Assembly (NCBI GenBank): GCA_038503035.1
Contig: JAVSML010024338.1
Location: forward strand, 49,868 to 113,867
From: Crocodylus rhombifer
Lineage: Eukaryota; Chordata; Crocodylia; Crocodylidae
DNA length: 64,000 nucleotides
Reading direction: 5' to 3'
Below are positions 11,318 through 22,250 of the stretch, piece by piece. Position numbers and translations under genes: made by a program. Positions within the stretch are counted from its first letter, which is position 1. Each line of letters opens with the position of its first letter. Below the pieces are notes generated by a model. It worked only from the letters and a program-made list of their open reading frames with translations, ran no database searches and was not told where the DNA came from.

Positions 11318-11359
11318 CCACCTGAACCTGACCTGCTTTGCAGGTCACCCATGGACACC

Positions 11360-12304
11360 TCTGAGCACCCAACCCAATGCAGGACTCTGCTGCAGATTAC
11401 TCTGCCATTACATGAAACCAGTGAAAGACCTCTTGGTATCCAATGCTATCCAATGGTCAAGAGACATCTATATTGAGCACATGATGGGCCATGGCCAATA
11501 GTAAGACAGACATCTAAGACAGCCAGAATCAAGGTGAAAGAATGGACTGAATCCCTCCCACACATGCTATTAACTGACAAAGATTTGTAATGCCTTTGAC
11601 TTTTCTCACCCCAGCAAATGTACACCACATACTAAAACCATTGTCTAAGAATGTCTTACCACTTTATAGCTGGATGTAAATGAAGTTACCAGGTATGGGG
11701 CCTTACCTGTCTCCCTATTATACCATGGCTTTAAAACTTTTAAACCCATATACTCTAGTTTAATGCAGGATGCATGACTAACTGCATGTTCTAGATTGCA
11801 TTCACATATGCCAACTATAGACACTGCTAGTTATCATACAAGGATCCTACATTCTCTACATGTAAATAACTATGATTCACTAACAGTTCTAAATCAACCG
11901 GGTGTCAGGTTTAACTTAATATCTAATTATTGAGGACCAAAGTTTTATGGAAATTAGATTATTCCAAATACGATGTCTCGTACTATCTTTTGCAGCAGCT
12001 GTAATCAACTTGCAGGACAGCATAAGGGGCACAGCTGATTGGGAAAGGGGCAGGCAACACAGTAGGAGTGCAAGGAAGAGAAAACAGCATCAGATCAGAT
12101 AGGGAAAAGAAGGCAAGGAGAAGAAAGCCCTTGGGTAGGGCACAGGGATTGGAGTGGCACTCAGGGAAGGTGTGGAGCTAATTTGGAACATGCCTGTAGA
12201 AAAGGTTGTTCTATAGGCAGACACAAACTAGCCAGTATGGATGGTGCATTATAGCAATTCCTACCTCCAGACAAGGTACCTGAAACTGTAGAGGTTTCTA
12301 ATAC
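11360..12304. other. Unassigned stretch
   Basis: No gene recognised. A purine-rich part at about 11995-12180 could be decayed LTR-type sequence, but no termini or duplication are visible. Confidence 0.3.
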
Positions 12305-12400
12305 ATATGTAACCTTCACATTCCTAGGGTGTAATTCTGAACTTTTTGAAGTTGATAGGAGTTTTTCCATTGACTTAAAACAAGGCTGAGCTTTTATCTA
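12305..12400. repeat. Diverged copy of an 'attgacttcaatgg' palindromic repeat
   Basis: 'gggtgtaattctgaact', 'gaagttgatagg' and 'ttccattgactta' follow the order of a widespread amniote repeat whose core is a foldback around CATTGAAGTCAATGG. Other weak copies in this window lie near 15415, 24925, 33425 and 44925. Each copy alone is weak; the shared order supports the call. Confidence 0.4.
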
Positions 12401-14019
12401 CAATGTATTACCCTAATGCAAGTTTAACATTTGTATTGCCTTAGGTTCCTTTAGTTGCAAATGGTGTTTTATTAAAGTGTTCCTTAGTCAACAGAATTGT
12501 CAGCAATCTCCTACTGTGCTGTGGTAATGATGACACTTTGTTGAACTACAAAATAGCTCTGAAATGCATTTAGTGAAGAAGGACATTTTCACAATGCTTA
12601 TGATTGTATGAATGGGGTGGAAAACAGGAACATCTAATCAGATAAGGTTTACCTTTCAAGGAAGACTAAGATGTTTAAAATATAATAAAAAGGAAAATAC
12701 AGGTTAATATAATTTTGTCTTCTTGTATTTCCACAATTAACCCACACTGATAGGAAGCTTAATTTTTAAAAAATAGATGTTAAATGAAGGTTTCATGGCA
12801 TTTTAATCATATCCTTACCAGAAATGTGATGTAACTCAGATCCTCCACCTGATAGATAACTGAATAATCACTGAGACACTTTGACAGTAAACTCATCTAT
12901 GAATAGCCAACAAACTCTTTGTTTGTTTCATTTTCTTATCAGCATGAACTTACATTTTAGCCAAGAGAAAAAAAAGATGCTGAATTAGTCTAGGTTCGGT
13001 ACTAGAGATTTTAAAAAACTATTTTGTAATTTCAGTTGTACATTACCACCATCATTCAGTTTTAGTAGAAAGCCTTTGACTTCCAGTACACATGAATATC
13101 TCTTCCTGCAACTGGATTATATAAAGTATAGTTTTAGGTTACATACATACTTTTTAAAGTTTTTAGAATATCTCTGTGGAGGTGCACGCTACAGAGAAGA
13201 TGTTCAGCTGGTGTAATTTGAATGATGCAGGTCTGCTCTGAACTGAACAAGATGGGTATGCTCTTCTAAGGGACACATGCTCCTCATACCACCTGTATCC
13301 TCCCTAGTTCCTTGTATTGGTGGTGAAGAGGGAGAAGTAGTAACTGGCTCCAAATTTGGCGGGAATCCTCCCCTACATACTATGTGTATCTTTAGCTGGG
13401 GAGAATCAGGAAGTTTCCTTTCTTTTTATATATATATTTCATTAATAAGTTAAAAAGAGTGGAGTAACCAAAAAAATGTCCTTACTATGTTTTTTAAAGT
13501 TTTGATTTATCATTAATAGGCAAAAATCAGTTTAAACCATCCTATACATCTGACCTCAGCTTTCTTCCTGTAGTCTTTTTTTCTCTCTTTACATTTCTAA
13601 GCCTGTAACCTCTGCAGGGAAATGAGCATGATTCATAACTGCCTGTAAAGCCTCTTCCAGGATATGCACTTGATTAAAATGTTAATATTATTTAGAGTAA
13701 TTGTACTCTCTTTTTTCATTCTAAAAGGGAATCCATTTTCAAGGAAGTCTTGATTGTTTATAACAAACTTTCCTGAGTCTAAATGGGTTTCCTGCATACC
13801 ATTGATCAATGACAAACTCTATAAAACACAGTAGAAGGGAAGAAGAAAAGGAAAGAAATTACAGACATGATACAGTTTAGCTTTTCATAAAAGAATGAGC
13901 CACATGACAAATGTTACAAGTAATTGGTTTACTGTTCACTTGTTCTTACATTTTTCATGCATTTCAAGGAACAACAACTGTAATATTTACAAAGTATAAC
14001 AGGAAAAGACCACAAGAGT
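12401..14019. other. AT-rich DNA, nothing recognised
   Basis: About 1.6 kb of AT-rich sequence with no recognisable gene or repeat. A short (TA)n tract lies near 13427-13438. Confidence 0.4.
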
Positions 14020-15240
14020 GACCAGGATGCCCCCTGGTGGTCACCCTTCTCTTGTTGTACCTTCAGTTCTTTAAGCACTGTCTCCTCCTCCTCTCCTGCC
14101 TTGCCTTGAAGGCAATAAGTGATTAGGAAAGGAGGATACCTTTGGGATCCCTGAACAAGATCTCATCTACTCCTGAGCTTTGGCCTCATTACTCAGAGCC
14201 TATTGTGTTGCTCCAACTATCCCTTATACCATGCCCATGCCTCACAGATGTCACTGAATAATCACTCCTTTGTTTGGGCCTTGGTTCTTTCAGCCTCTGT
14301 CCCTTTTCTCTGGTTCCCTTTTCAGCCTCAAGCCCTGGCTCACTGAGTTGGGTGTGGCTGTCTTAGCCTCAGCCCCTACTCATAAATCTCTCTGGGCCTC
14401 TGGCCCCTGTATCTTTTACTCTGGGCCCATGGCCCTGGTCTCTGCCCCTCCTGGGCTACTGGGCCTCTGGCACTGGTATCTGCTGTCCTCAGGCTGCTGG
14501 CCCCCTGGCCCTTATCTTTGCTTCTCCTCAGCTGCTGGACCCCTGGCTCCATCTGGCTTTTGCTCTGGCATGGCTTCAGCCTCTTTTACTAAGCTCCATT
14601 CCTCTGGCTAGGTCTGCTCTAAGTTCCTGTGTCTTGATCTTCTCATCCCCAAGTAGGGCTCCAGAACTTCTTGTGCCCTTAGGAACTATTGGGACCTTTG
14701 CCAACCCCTGATAGTCCCAAACCCAAACCACCAGGTAGAAAACACACTAAAAATCCAGCTCCCACCTCCTCGGGGTCAGGCAGTTCTCCAGCCAGCAGAA
14801 CTAGCAAGTCTAATAGGGAAAATTAAGTCTGTGCAGGCAATTTACACCAGCTTCTCAATGCCAGGCTCCCAAAAGTCCAATTACCTACTGGGGTTCCTCA
14901 GCACACTGTCTCACTATTTCCCCTGCCTTGTCAGAGGGCTCTGTTTTTCCACAGGGCTTCCTCCCACGGCTGTACATCATTCTGCTTGCTGTTTCTCCGC
15001 CACCTCCCCTGTTTCCAAGCCAGCTCTTATCTCCTTCTTCCCATTATCACTGGTGGACAATTTATCTCCAGCCCCAGGTGATAGTCTTTAGATTATGGAA
15101 AAGTTAGCATATTTCTTCCTCCCTACTGCCTGCTCTTTAGCTAGCATATCCTATTTTACCTGTTTTTTTTACTTGCCCCACAGTTGTTACAATGTGTCTG
15201 CTCCTGTTTTGTAACAGGAGCTTCCAGCTCCTTGTTACAC
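14020..15240 (-). repeat. Pyrimidine-rich block, possible LTR or LTR-like element
   Basis: A 1.2-kb stretch rich in C and T stands out from the AT-rich surroundings. On the minus strand it would open with TGTAACAAGGAGCTGG (from 15239) and contains paired 'tgtaacag/ctgttac' motifs near 15185-15235. Toward the other side it carries 'gggtgaccaccagggggc'. These recall reptile LTRs, but no convincing target-site duplication or primer-binding site is present. Its frames of 86-113 codons are biased low-complexity translations. Confidence 0.35.
14365..14560. repeat. Minisatellite, ~38-bp unit
   Basis: Three clear adjacent units end in '...cctctgg', '...ccccctgg' and '...acccctgg' (14432-14470, 14471-14508, 14509-14546). 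Each has the order 'ggtatctg..cctc..gctgctgg', with one or two more degenerate units upstream. It produces a repetitive proline/leucine-rich frame that is not a gene. Confidence 0.7.
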
Positions 15241-15414
15241 AAGGAAACTTGTACAAGTTTTTGAAATACGCTGAGACTTGTGCATAGTACACAATAGTAT
15301 ATCATAGTATAAAATAATGTCCATCAGGCTGTCCCTATATTTTTTTCCAATGAATTAAAGGAGTTACTTGAATGATGAGTGGCAAATATATTCATGTTCC
15401 TGTACAAAAAGATG

Positions 15415-15505
15415 CATGAAAACACTGGCTGAAGACAAAGACAGGGTGAAATCCTAGCATGACTGAAATCAATGAAAGAACTCCCATGAACTTTAAATGG
15501 AGCAT
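15415..15505. repeat. Diverged 'attgacttcaatgg' type repeat
   Basis: 'gggtgaaatcctagcatgac', 'gaaatcaatgaaagaactcc' and 'catgaactttaaatgg' match the ordered landmarks of the same dispersed repeat described at 12305. Confidence 0.45.
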
Positions 15506-16301
15506 AAGTTCAACTCTATTATAGACTGGATTTGTTGAAATTTCCCCATGCAGCTCCACTGATGCACTGGACTTGTTAATGACCCCGTTATTCAACAACT
15601 TTTAAGCGTCAAGGATGAGGGCACCTGTTCTTTTTGCTTTTGCTCTTCATTCCACTGCTAAACCCTAACATGTTTCAGAGTTCCTGCAGACAATTTATCA
15701 TAGTTCCCCAAAGATAAAGATGCCATATTTTTGACCTTGAAGATCTGTGTTGACAATGCCACAGTAGAAATTCACCAGAATATTAATACAAAAGTGAATC
15801 TTGAAATCCAGCAGTTCTGTTAAATCACTACTGGCTTTGACATCACATTCTTCTTTATCACTGCCTGACAACCCTGAAGGAGCTCAGTCAATGCAAGGTA
15901 ACTTTTAATGAATGATTGAAAACTCACTGCATGTAGTCAGTAGATGCTGGGAAAAAAAGACTTATTCTGGTTACTTACAGTATTTGCACACTCTGCTAGG
16001 CTTATTAAAGCATTATTTCATACTGTAAAGCTCAAAATCTAATGTATGATGTATTTATTATTTACTCATTCTGTGCATTTTGACTTTATAATTAGGAGTG
16101 CTTAACAAAAAGCAGTTATTTATATTACTCTTCCCTGCCCCCTCTTTTTTTAAAGATGCCACCTTGCCAGATCTGAGAAATTAAAGTCCCTTTCTTTTGG
16201 CTACAGTTCAACAAGATACTTAAGTAACTTTAGAAAATAGGAATCCCATTTGGCTTCACTACACCTGTATTTAAAGCAAGAGACATGCATGTATGCTAGA
16301 A
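15506..16301. other. AT-rich DNA, nothing recognised
   Basis: No gene or repeat recognised in about 800 bp. Confidence 0.4.
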
Positions 16302-16568
16302 TAGCGATTCTCAACCAGGGTGCCACAAGATCTTTTGAAGAGTTCTGTGAAATGTGAGAAGACAAACAAGTGTGAGTAGAAAAGTGCAGGATCAGGCTTG
16401 TCCCTGCCTGGCTGCTGTCCTGCTCCCAATGCCTAGTCCCTATGCAAGGAGTAAGAACTATAAAACATAAATTTTCAAAATGAGGTACTGTTCAATTCAC
16501 AAAAGTTAAGGATGGGCTTCTTGAGTCAAACAGGGTATCCTCAGGTCTGAAATGGTTGTGAACCACCG
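16302..16568. mobile_element. Non-autonomous hAT-like MITE, 267 bp
   Basis: The left end TAGCGATTCTCAACC and the right end GGTTGTGAACCACCG are inverted repeats of the CAGTGGTTCTCAACC terminus used by many hAT elements. The flanking octamers are TGCTAGAA (16294-16301) and TAGTAGAA (16569-16576), 6 of 8 matching, as expected for a hAT target-site duplication. There is no coding capacity. Confidence 0.75.
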
Positions 16569-16576
16569 TAGTAGAA

Positions 16577-17174
16577 GCAAGCGAGAAATGGAACATTCTG
16601 ACATGTATTTTACATCTTAGGTTGAATTCAAAATAATTTTAAGGGAAATTCTCAAAATATTTAACTTTGAACTTGTCAAACATTCTGTTTTCCTGAAGTG
16701 ACCCCAAATCTTTTAAGTTAGCAGAATTTAAATGACATTTTCCCCAGTGTTGTGCACAAGATTTGGCATCTGGGTACCTGATGCTCCAATTCTCTCACAC
16801 GAGCTAGGTACATGAGCTAGACTGAATCTGGAACGATCACTCAGTCATGTGACTCTAATGACGCACTGCCTTAGTTAGTTCAGATGCACAATGGGATCCT
16901 GGCCCATAGCAGATAATGAACTCTTGAACTACAGTTTTTATTGCACAATGCTTTGGGAAGAAAAACTAGTTAAGCTCCTAAATAAGAAAAGAGATTGCTT
17001 AAGGAGTATCAGCAGGAAACTGGGAAGTAATCTTGTTTCATATTCCTAGCTTGCCTTGTACAGTTCAAAGTTTGGCCTGCTCTCTTTGTTCTCTACCTGT
17101 CCAATTTGCTTATTTTTAGTGATCAGGCAAGCGAGAAAAAAAAGCTGATGTAACACCCTAAGTTTATGCCATAC
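16577..17174. other. Unassigned, no gene recognised
   Basis: About 600 bp with no assigned feature. A short poly-A tract lies near 17133-17142. Confidence 0.4.
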
Positions 17175-17640
17175 TGGGCATGTCTACCCAAGAAGCCTTA
17201 CTGCAGAGCTGACTAATTAGCTCTGCAGTAGAGCATCATTGCCTACATATTCAGGGCATAGTAAACAAACTAATTGATCTGTAGGATAGTGCTGCCCACA
17301 GTGGTGTAGTTATGTGTGGTGAAATGCATGTGTAGACAGTAACAGGACTGTCTGGGGCACGAGGGTGCTACAGTGCAGGGGTTGCGTGCTGGCTAACCCC
17401 ACACTGTCACACCCTTGTGCACCAGCCAACCCCTCTGTGGCATGTAGAGCCAGGGCAGAGCAGCCCTGGGCTGGCAGGCTGACCTCCAGGGCCCCCTGCC
17501 AGCCAGGTCTGCTCCATTCTGGCTCAACATGCTGCAGCCCTGGGCACCTGTGTAAATACTGAGCCCAGGAGCAATAAACTCCGGTGTGAACTGTGCTGGA
17601 GTTTATTGCTACATGCTAACTGCATGTGTAGATGCACCCA
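17175..17640. mobile_element. Non-autonomous DNA transposon with 'tctacac' type termini
   Basis: The left end TGGGCATGTCTACCC and the right end (reverse complement) TGGGTGCATCTACACATG are matching inverted repeats. Inside are two perfect hairpins: a 12-bp stem with 8-nt loop at 17199-17230 (TACTGCAGAGCT/AGCTCTGCAGTA), and a GCAATAAACTCC/GGAGTTTATTGC stem at about 17571-17609. The middle is GC-rich. It belongs to the same loose 'tctacac' group as elements at 17820, 19023, 46156, 62026 and 62723. No transposase and no clear target-site duplication were found. Confidence 0.55.
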
Positions 17641-17819
17641 CAAATGTCTAAGTTAGAGCATCTATAGGTCTATTTGTCCTCTGCCTTGGCTGAAAGATGG
17701 TTGCTTTATGTACTTTGCCTTTTTCTTATTCCCTGGCATCTCTGCCTCCCTAATGGGAATTATTTTCTCTCTTTCTGTGGTTGTCCACTCTCCTCCTTTT
17801 TTTACTTAGCTGTTTTCTC

Positions 17820-18025
17820 TGGGCATCTATACACGTGCTTCATGGCGGTGGCAGGGGCATTTTAATTAGAGTGACACTTGGGAACCTCTCTAATTAAAAC
17901 ACCCACAGCATCTTGAGTATTCAGGGTCCTGAGCTTCAAACTGGCGGCAGAAGCGCTGAATACATGTGACAGTGAAGCTGCTGTAGGATTCTAATTAGCA
18001 GTCAACTTACACACATATAGGTACC
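17820..18025. mobile_element. Short MITE, relative of the element at 62723
   Basis: Terminal repeats are GGGCATCTATACACGTGC on the left and, reversed, GGGTACCTATATGTGTG on the right. Inside is a hairpin with arms 'gcattttaattagag' and 'ctctaattaaaac' (about 17857-17912). The 337-bp element at 62723-63059 carries nearly the same hairpin, so they are one family at different lengths. Confidence 0.6.
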
Positions 18026-18212
18026 CTCTGTCTCCCCATTTTTGATTTTGTCTTTGCCACTTGTATGAAGGCTTGATCCAAAACCCACTGAAGTTATAGC
18101 CCACTGAAATACCTGTTTTTTCCTTTCTTCTCTGCAAGTCCATTCATAGCAGCTGACAAAGTAGTCTACAGTCTATGAAAGTGCATATCCTTATGAACCT
18201 ATTATTTTATAA

Positions 18213-18532
18213 AAGTGGTTCTCAAACCTTTTTCAGACTCACCCCTCATGAAATGCTAACTATTAGTTTTCACTCTTTTTGACAACAGAAAAATAATAGA
18301 TCAATTCTTATGTTGCAAAGAATTAAAAAAGAAACTATCTCAAAAACAAGCAAAACCCCCAAAACCCTACACAAAAGAGGCCAGAATATTTCTAACATAA
18401 TGGATTCCCTTTTGAAGCCTCTGTGTTTATCATATGAATTGTGTGTACATGTTTGCATCTCTAACAGGTCTAATATTGTGCAACATCCCATGGCACTGCA
18501 GAGTGCTGTGGCACTCTGGTTGAGAATTACTG
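18213..18532. mobile_element. Non-autonomous hAT-like MITE, 320 bp
   Basis: The left end AAGTGGTTCTCAAACC and the right end GGTTGAGAATTACTG form the CAGTGGTTCTCAACC-type inverted repeat. The flanking octamers TTTTATAA and CTCTGTAA match at 5 of 8 positions, all differences being transitions. It belongs to the same family type as 16302-16568 and 30111-30348. Frames inside are incidental. Confidence 0.7.
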
Positions 18533-19022
18533 CTCTGTAAATTGTCACCCTGCCCTGTCTCCTGCACCTTAAATGCATTAGCAAAAATGCTCCTTTTCTC
18601 CAGTAGGATGATTTCAAGTCCATCTGTCCCCAGAACAGCCAATAGCTGGTAACCTGGTCATCAGGCACTAAAGTAGGATATGGGAGGCATTGATTCAAAT
18701 CCTTGTTTTTACCTGATTCATAGCAGGAACCTGCTCCAGTTGTGTCTCACTGGCTATTAGGTAAATGGTCCTTTTGGGGACTAACTTCTGCTGGAGCTGT
18801 TCCACTTGGTAAGAAAAAATAATTACATTTTCATTTTCATAGAGAGAAAAGAAAATGAGAGAATCTATAGTCTCTCGGGTAGAGCACTTAGATGAGAGTT
18901 TTGAGACCTTCTCTGAATAAATGATTGTCATAATCTTTGGGTTATTGGTTGTTCTGAGATGGGCAGAGTTCTCTTTGGTTTTAAGAGAGATTCCATCCTA
19001 GTTGAAAGAGAATGGACATTCT

Positions 19023-19242
19023 GGCTGTGTCTGCGAGACGCTGACTGCACAGCAGCCCATGACTACTGCTCAATAGCATTGCCTGGCAGGAAATGTGATG
19101 TGATGCTACTGCGCAGTAGTCACAAGCTACTGCACAGTCAGCATCATGAAAAAGCCTTTCCTCAGCATGACTGCTCAGTATAAATAAGTACTAAATGACT
19201 ACACAATCGTTACTGAGCAGTCAGCACCTTGTGTAGACATAA
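19023..19242. mobile_element. MITE with 'tctacacaag' type termini
   Basis: The left end GGCTGTGTCTGCGAGACGCT and the reversed right end, starting GTTATGTCTACACAAGGTGC, are inverted repeats of about 27 bp; both run on into CTGACTGC. The interior is highly self-complementary and includes the palindrome CTACTGCGCAGTAG (19106-19119). Short, no coding capacity. Confidence 0.65.
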
Positions 19243-19465
19243 CGTCTGAGTAGTTTTTCATCTGAAAGTTCCTGACTAACGTTAATGGAAATGTTTTTCA
19301 TTGATGTCACCATGCATAAAAAGAGATGCATCAGAAAGCCTGAATTCTAGGCTGATTTGATCTTTAAGAATATCTTTTACTGTATCCAAACTCCTTTCTG
19401 TTTTCTTTTGTTCTCATAGTGAATGAAGCAGAACATAACCCATACTCCTGGCATCAAAAGCTCAA

Positions 19466-19560
19466 ATATTTTAAGGCCAGAGGGAATCATTATGATCATC
19501 TAGTCTGACCTCTTACATTACACAAGCCATAGAACTTCATCCAATACTTTCTGCATTGAG
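19466..19560 (-). mobile_element. CR1-type 3' end fragment
   Basis: On the minus strand the sequence reads 'gaggtcagactagatgatc', then 'ataatgattccctctggcc' and 'ttaaaatatttgag'. This is the conserved CR1 3' UTR formula ('GGTC.GACTAGATGA.C......GTCCCTTC.GGCC') seen in the same order at 43376-43434 and 59933-59998. Only the tail remains. Confidence 0.65.
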
Positions 19561-19949
19561 CCCACAAATTCTGCTTTGCCTTGCAGTTTATCTTCTAGAA
19601 TCTCATGTCACTTTGGAGATTCAGCTTGGCCAATGGGAAACAATCTGGGGAAAATACCTGCTTTGCAAGCCGTATTATATAGAACCAGTGTCCCCTGAGG
19701 TTTCCCATTATTTGACTGCATGTGCTGGTATACCTGGGATACTGGAAGAGATTTTAGATTTTAGAGATTTTTTAGATTTCTAATAAAAATCCTTACTCTG
19801 CTGGATATTTTACATACCAGTCTCAGAGAGCTTTTTGTTAGAATCCTGTGTTAAAGGATCAAAAATACTGAGGGATTCTACTTTGCACAGGATTATCAGT
19901 ATAGTCAGTGGGTTCTTTAACAATATTGTAAATTATATAGAGAAGTAAG

Positions 19950-20040
19950 GCTGCAAGGGAGCATGTAGGTCAACCAGGGATTCAATCTGTGACCTTGGCA
20001 TCACAGTTCAAGCACCTGAGCTAAATATACACAAGTTAAA
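19950..20040 (-). repeat. tRNA-derived SINE head
   Basis: On the minus strand 'TTAGCTCAGGTGCTTGAA' matches an RNA polymerase III A box (consensus TRGCNNAGYNGG). 'GGTCACAGATTGAATCCCTG' follows 21 bases later and matches a B box (GGTTCGANTCC), with the usual tRNA spacing. It does not fold into a full tRNA, so this is a SINE head, possibly MIR-related, and not a tRNA gene. Confidence 0.5.
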
Positions 20041-20224
20041 CCCCTACATTTGGTCTAGCAGAGCAGAGTTAATAATGCTAATAAACACATAATTTAGATG
20101 CTATAAGTAGAAAGCATCCTGCTTGTTTTCTTGGTTTGATTAGAACTGGTCAAACCTTGGAAATTCTATGATTTAGGACTTTCTGATACACTTTTCTTGT
20201 AATATTTATTTTGATTTAGAATGG

Positions 20225-20640
20225 AAAAAAACTATAAAATGTTGAACCTTCCTGCAGGAAGAAAATTCGGAAAAAAAAAATTTGGAAAATTGAAATAGCT
20301 TCTTTCTTTTTTTTCTGAAATGAGCATCTGGCATTTGCAATGAGCATCTGCGAGAATCCTGGGGCGGTTCCCAGAATGCAGAGAGACTAGGAACCCTGAA
20401 TTACAGGTTGGACTAAGTGTACGGATGATGTTGTGGCTATGATGGTCCAGGAAAAATGTGAGGGAAGGATATTTGTGGATGATAGACAAGCTTTTGAGTA
20501 CCACATTCCTCAGGTCAGTTTCCTTGCTGTAATCCTGGAATCCCCAACCACCTACAAGGTGATCTGCCAGGAAACCTGGCTTGTTTTTTGAAGGAAACTG
20601 TCTCAGTAAAATTGGCCAAACCAATATATTTCAGGAAAAT
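20225..20640 (+). repeat. Dispersed repeat, probable non-autonomous element
   Basis: 'gttgtggctatgatggtcca' followed by 'gacaagcttttgagtaccac' and 'cctcaggtcag' follows the order of a repeat I recall as very common in turtle and crocodile DNA. A related segment lies in reverse at 60955-61080. Ends are unclear: self-complementary 'ttttctg/cagaaaa' motifs near 20300 and 20645 hint at inverted termini. A 130-codon minus-strand frame here is incidental. Confidence 0.4.
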
Positions 20641-22087
20641 GTTTTTTTCTGTCCAAAAAATGTTTAGATAGAAAATCGTACAGCAGGTCTAGTCTTGATT
20701 GCCTTTTACAAAATTCTGTTTAGGGGGTGAAATGTGTCCACAGTGATGAATTTGCTTGTTTCTTACGTTCATTCAAGACTTGACCCAACTAATTAAAAGG
20801 TATATGTTATTCAGAAACCTTTTGGGCCTCAGAAATATTGGACACACAATATATTTCAGACCAAATGGTTACTAATTCATGGGAATTTTTTCACAGTCTA
20901 ATTCAGTCTGTGATTCAGAGTTCCAAATCTCAACGTAGGTCCCGTCCATGGGTATTGAAATAAGTGAAGTTTTTCATAGCTCTACAAATGCGGTTTTCTT
21001 TCAGTAGCACTCAAAATATTCTTTCAGCATGCCATTCCATGGGTTAGTGGGATTTCAGAACACTAACTCAGATCTCCCATTAATTTTGCAGGCATTGAAT
21101 GTAACTTTTTCCTAGTTGCTAAGTTACCACAAATTCAACCTTAAAAAGTAACTTGCTTTTTCTAAGTAATCAATAGCAACAGTGCGTTAGATAAAAGGAG
21201 TCTGTTATGCAGTGTTGGGCTACGGGTTGGAGGTATAATGCTCTAATGCATTATAATTCCACTTGGGTTAATGTGCTAGATAGATATATTTGAAGTCTTA
21301 TGGTATCCTGTTTCAATATCTCACATGCTTGCACTTTAAAAATATTGAAAGAATAACAGCATGCTGAACTATAAAAGGCACCATCTTGGATGAAAAACAG
21401 TATTTTTGCAATCCTCTATTGAAACATACTACTGCCTAGTTCTTACACCTTCATTTTCTTCTGTGAAATAGAAAACAGGGGACAGGCTACTCTAAAATAA
21501 AGGGACAACCCCCATATATAACCATTTTAACTACCTTGGGGACTGATGTTTCTTGCACTCATGGCAGAAGATGGCAGTCTCTGTTCAGGATAGAGCATTT
21601 AGACTGAATATTTCATGTTACAGGAGCAGTGAATATTCCCATTTATTAAGGAAGCCTGTATGCAAATAGTAATATAGTAAATCTTTTGTAAGCATGTCAT
21701 TTGTGCATTTAAAGCAGTGTAATAAAACAGAAGCCATGTTTTGCATTATTAAAACATCAAATGAATCAGATTATGCAGCACTAATGACTGCAGCATTGAG
21801 CTAAGTTATCTTATGTTGTGTACAATATTTATATTTTTTGTCAACAGAAATATGTTAAGAGGGGTAAAAAGTTTACAATCCAATACAAATGAATAACTGA
21901 TTCTTCCCACAATTCGGCAATACTGCATTTTTCTGACAGTCCTGTATCCTTCACACATACAAAATTAGGCAAGCAAAGGAAGAAATCCACAGCACCTAAT
22001 CTTGCTGTGCGCATCTCAGTAGAAACATCATCCTTCTCTACTGTAGAAAGAGTTGTCTATCAAACTGGAAAACTGATTAATCAATAG
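20641..22087. other. AT-rich DNA, nothing recognised
   Basis: No gene or named repeat recognised. A small imperfect palindrome lies at 21234-21262 ('tataatgctctaatgcattata'). Confidence 0.4.
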
Positions 22088-22136
22088 TCCTATGCATTTG
22101 GTGATAATTTTAATGATTATCACCAAATGCATAGGA
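22088..22136. repeat. Perfect 21-bp hairpin with 7-nt loop
   Basis: The arms 22088-22108 and 22116-22136 are exact reverse complements (the left arm starts TCCTATGCATTTGG) around the loop TTTAATG. The AT-rich surroundings are not otherwise palindromic. It could be a recent local inverted duplication, the core of a tiny MITE, or a hairpin transcript. The stem is shorter than a typical microRNA precursor. Confidence 0.85.
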
Positions 22137-22172
22137 GCCAGTTGAAAGGGCTACATTTAATTTCAAAGCAGT

Positions 22173-22250
22173 TGTAATTGTGGAGTTATTTCTGGCATGT
22201 GGAGTAATTTCTGTAATTGTGGAGCTATTTCTGGCATGTTAGAAAATTGA
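22173..22250. repeat. Direct tandem duplication, 39-bp unit
   Basis: 'tgtaattgtggagttatttc' at 22173 recurs as 'tgtaattgtggagctatttc' at 22212. Both are followed by 'tggcatgt', which gives two adjacent copies of a 39-bp unit. Confidence 0.8.

Noticed and set aside
17199..17230. Hairpin as a transcription terminator
   Set aside because: The sequence is vertebrate nuclear DNA, where intrinsic terminators of bacterial type do not apply. The hairpin is part of a MITE.
19950..20040. Functional tRNA gene
   Set aside because: The A and B boxes are present, but the acceptor and anticodon arms do not pair, and it looks like a SINE head.
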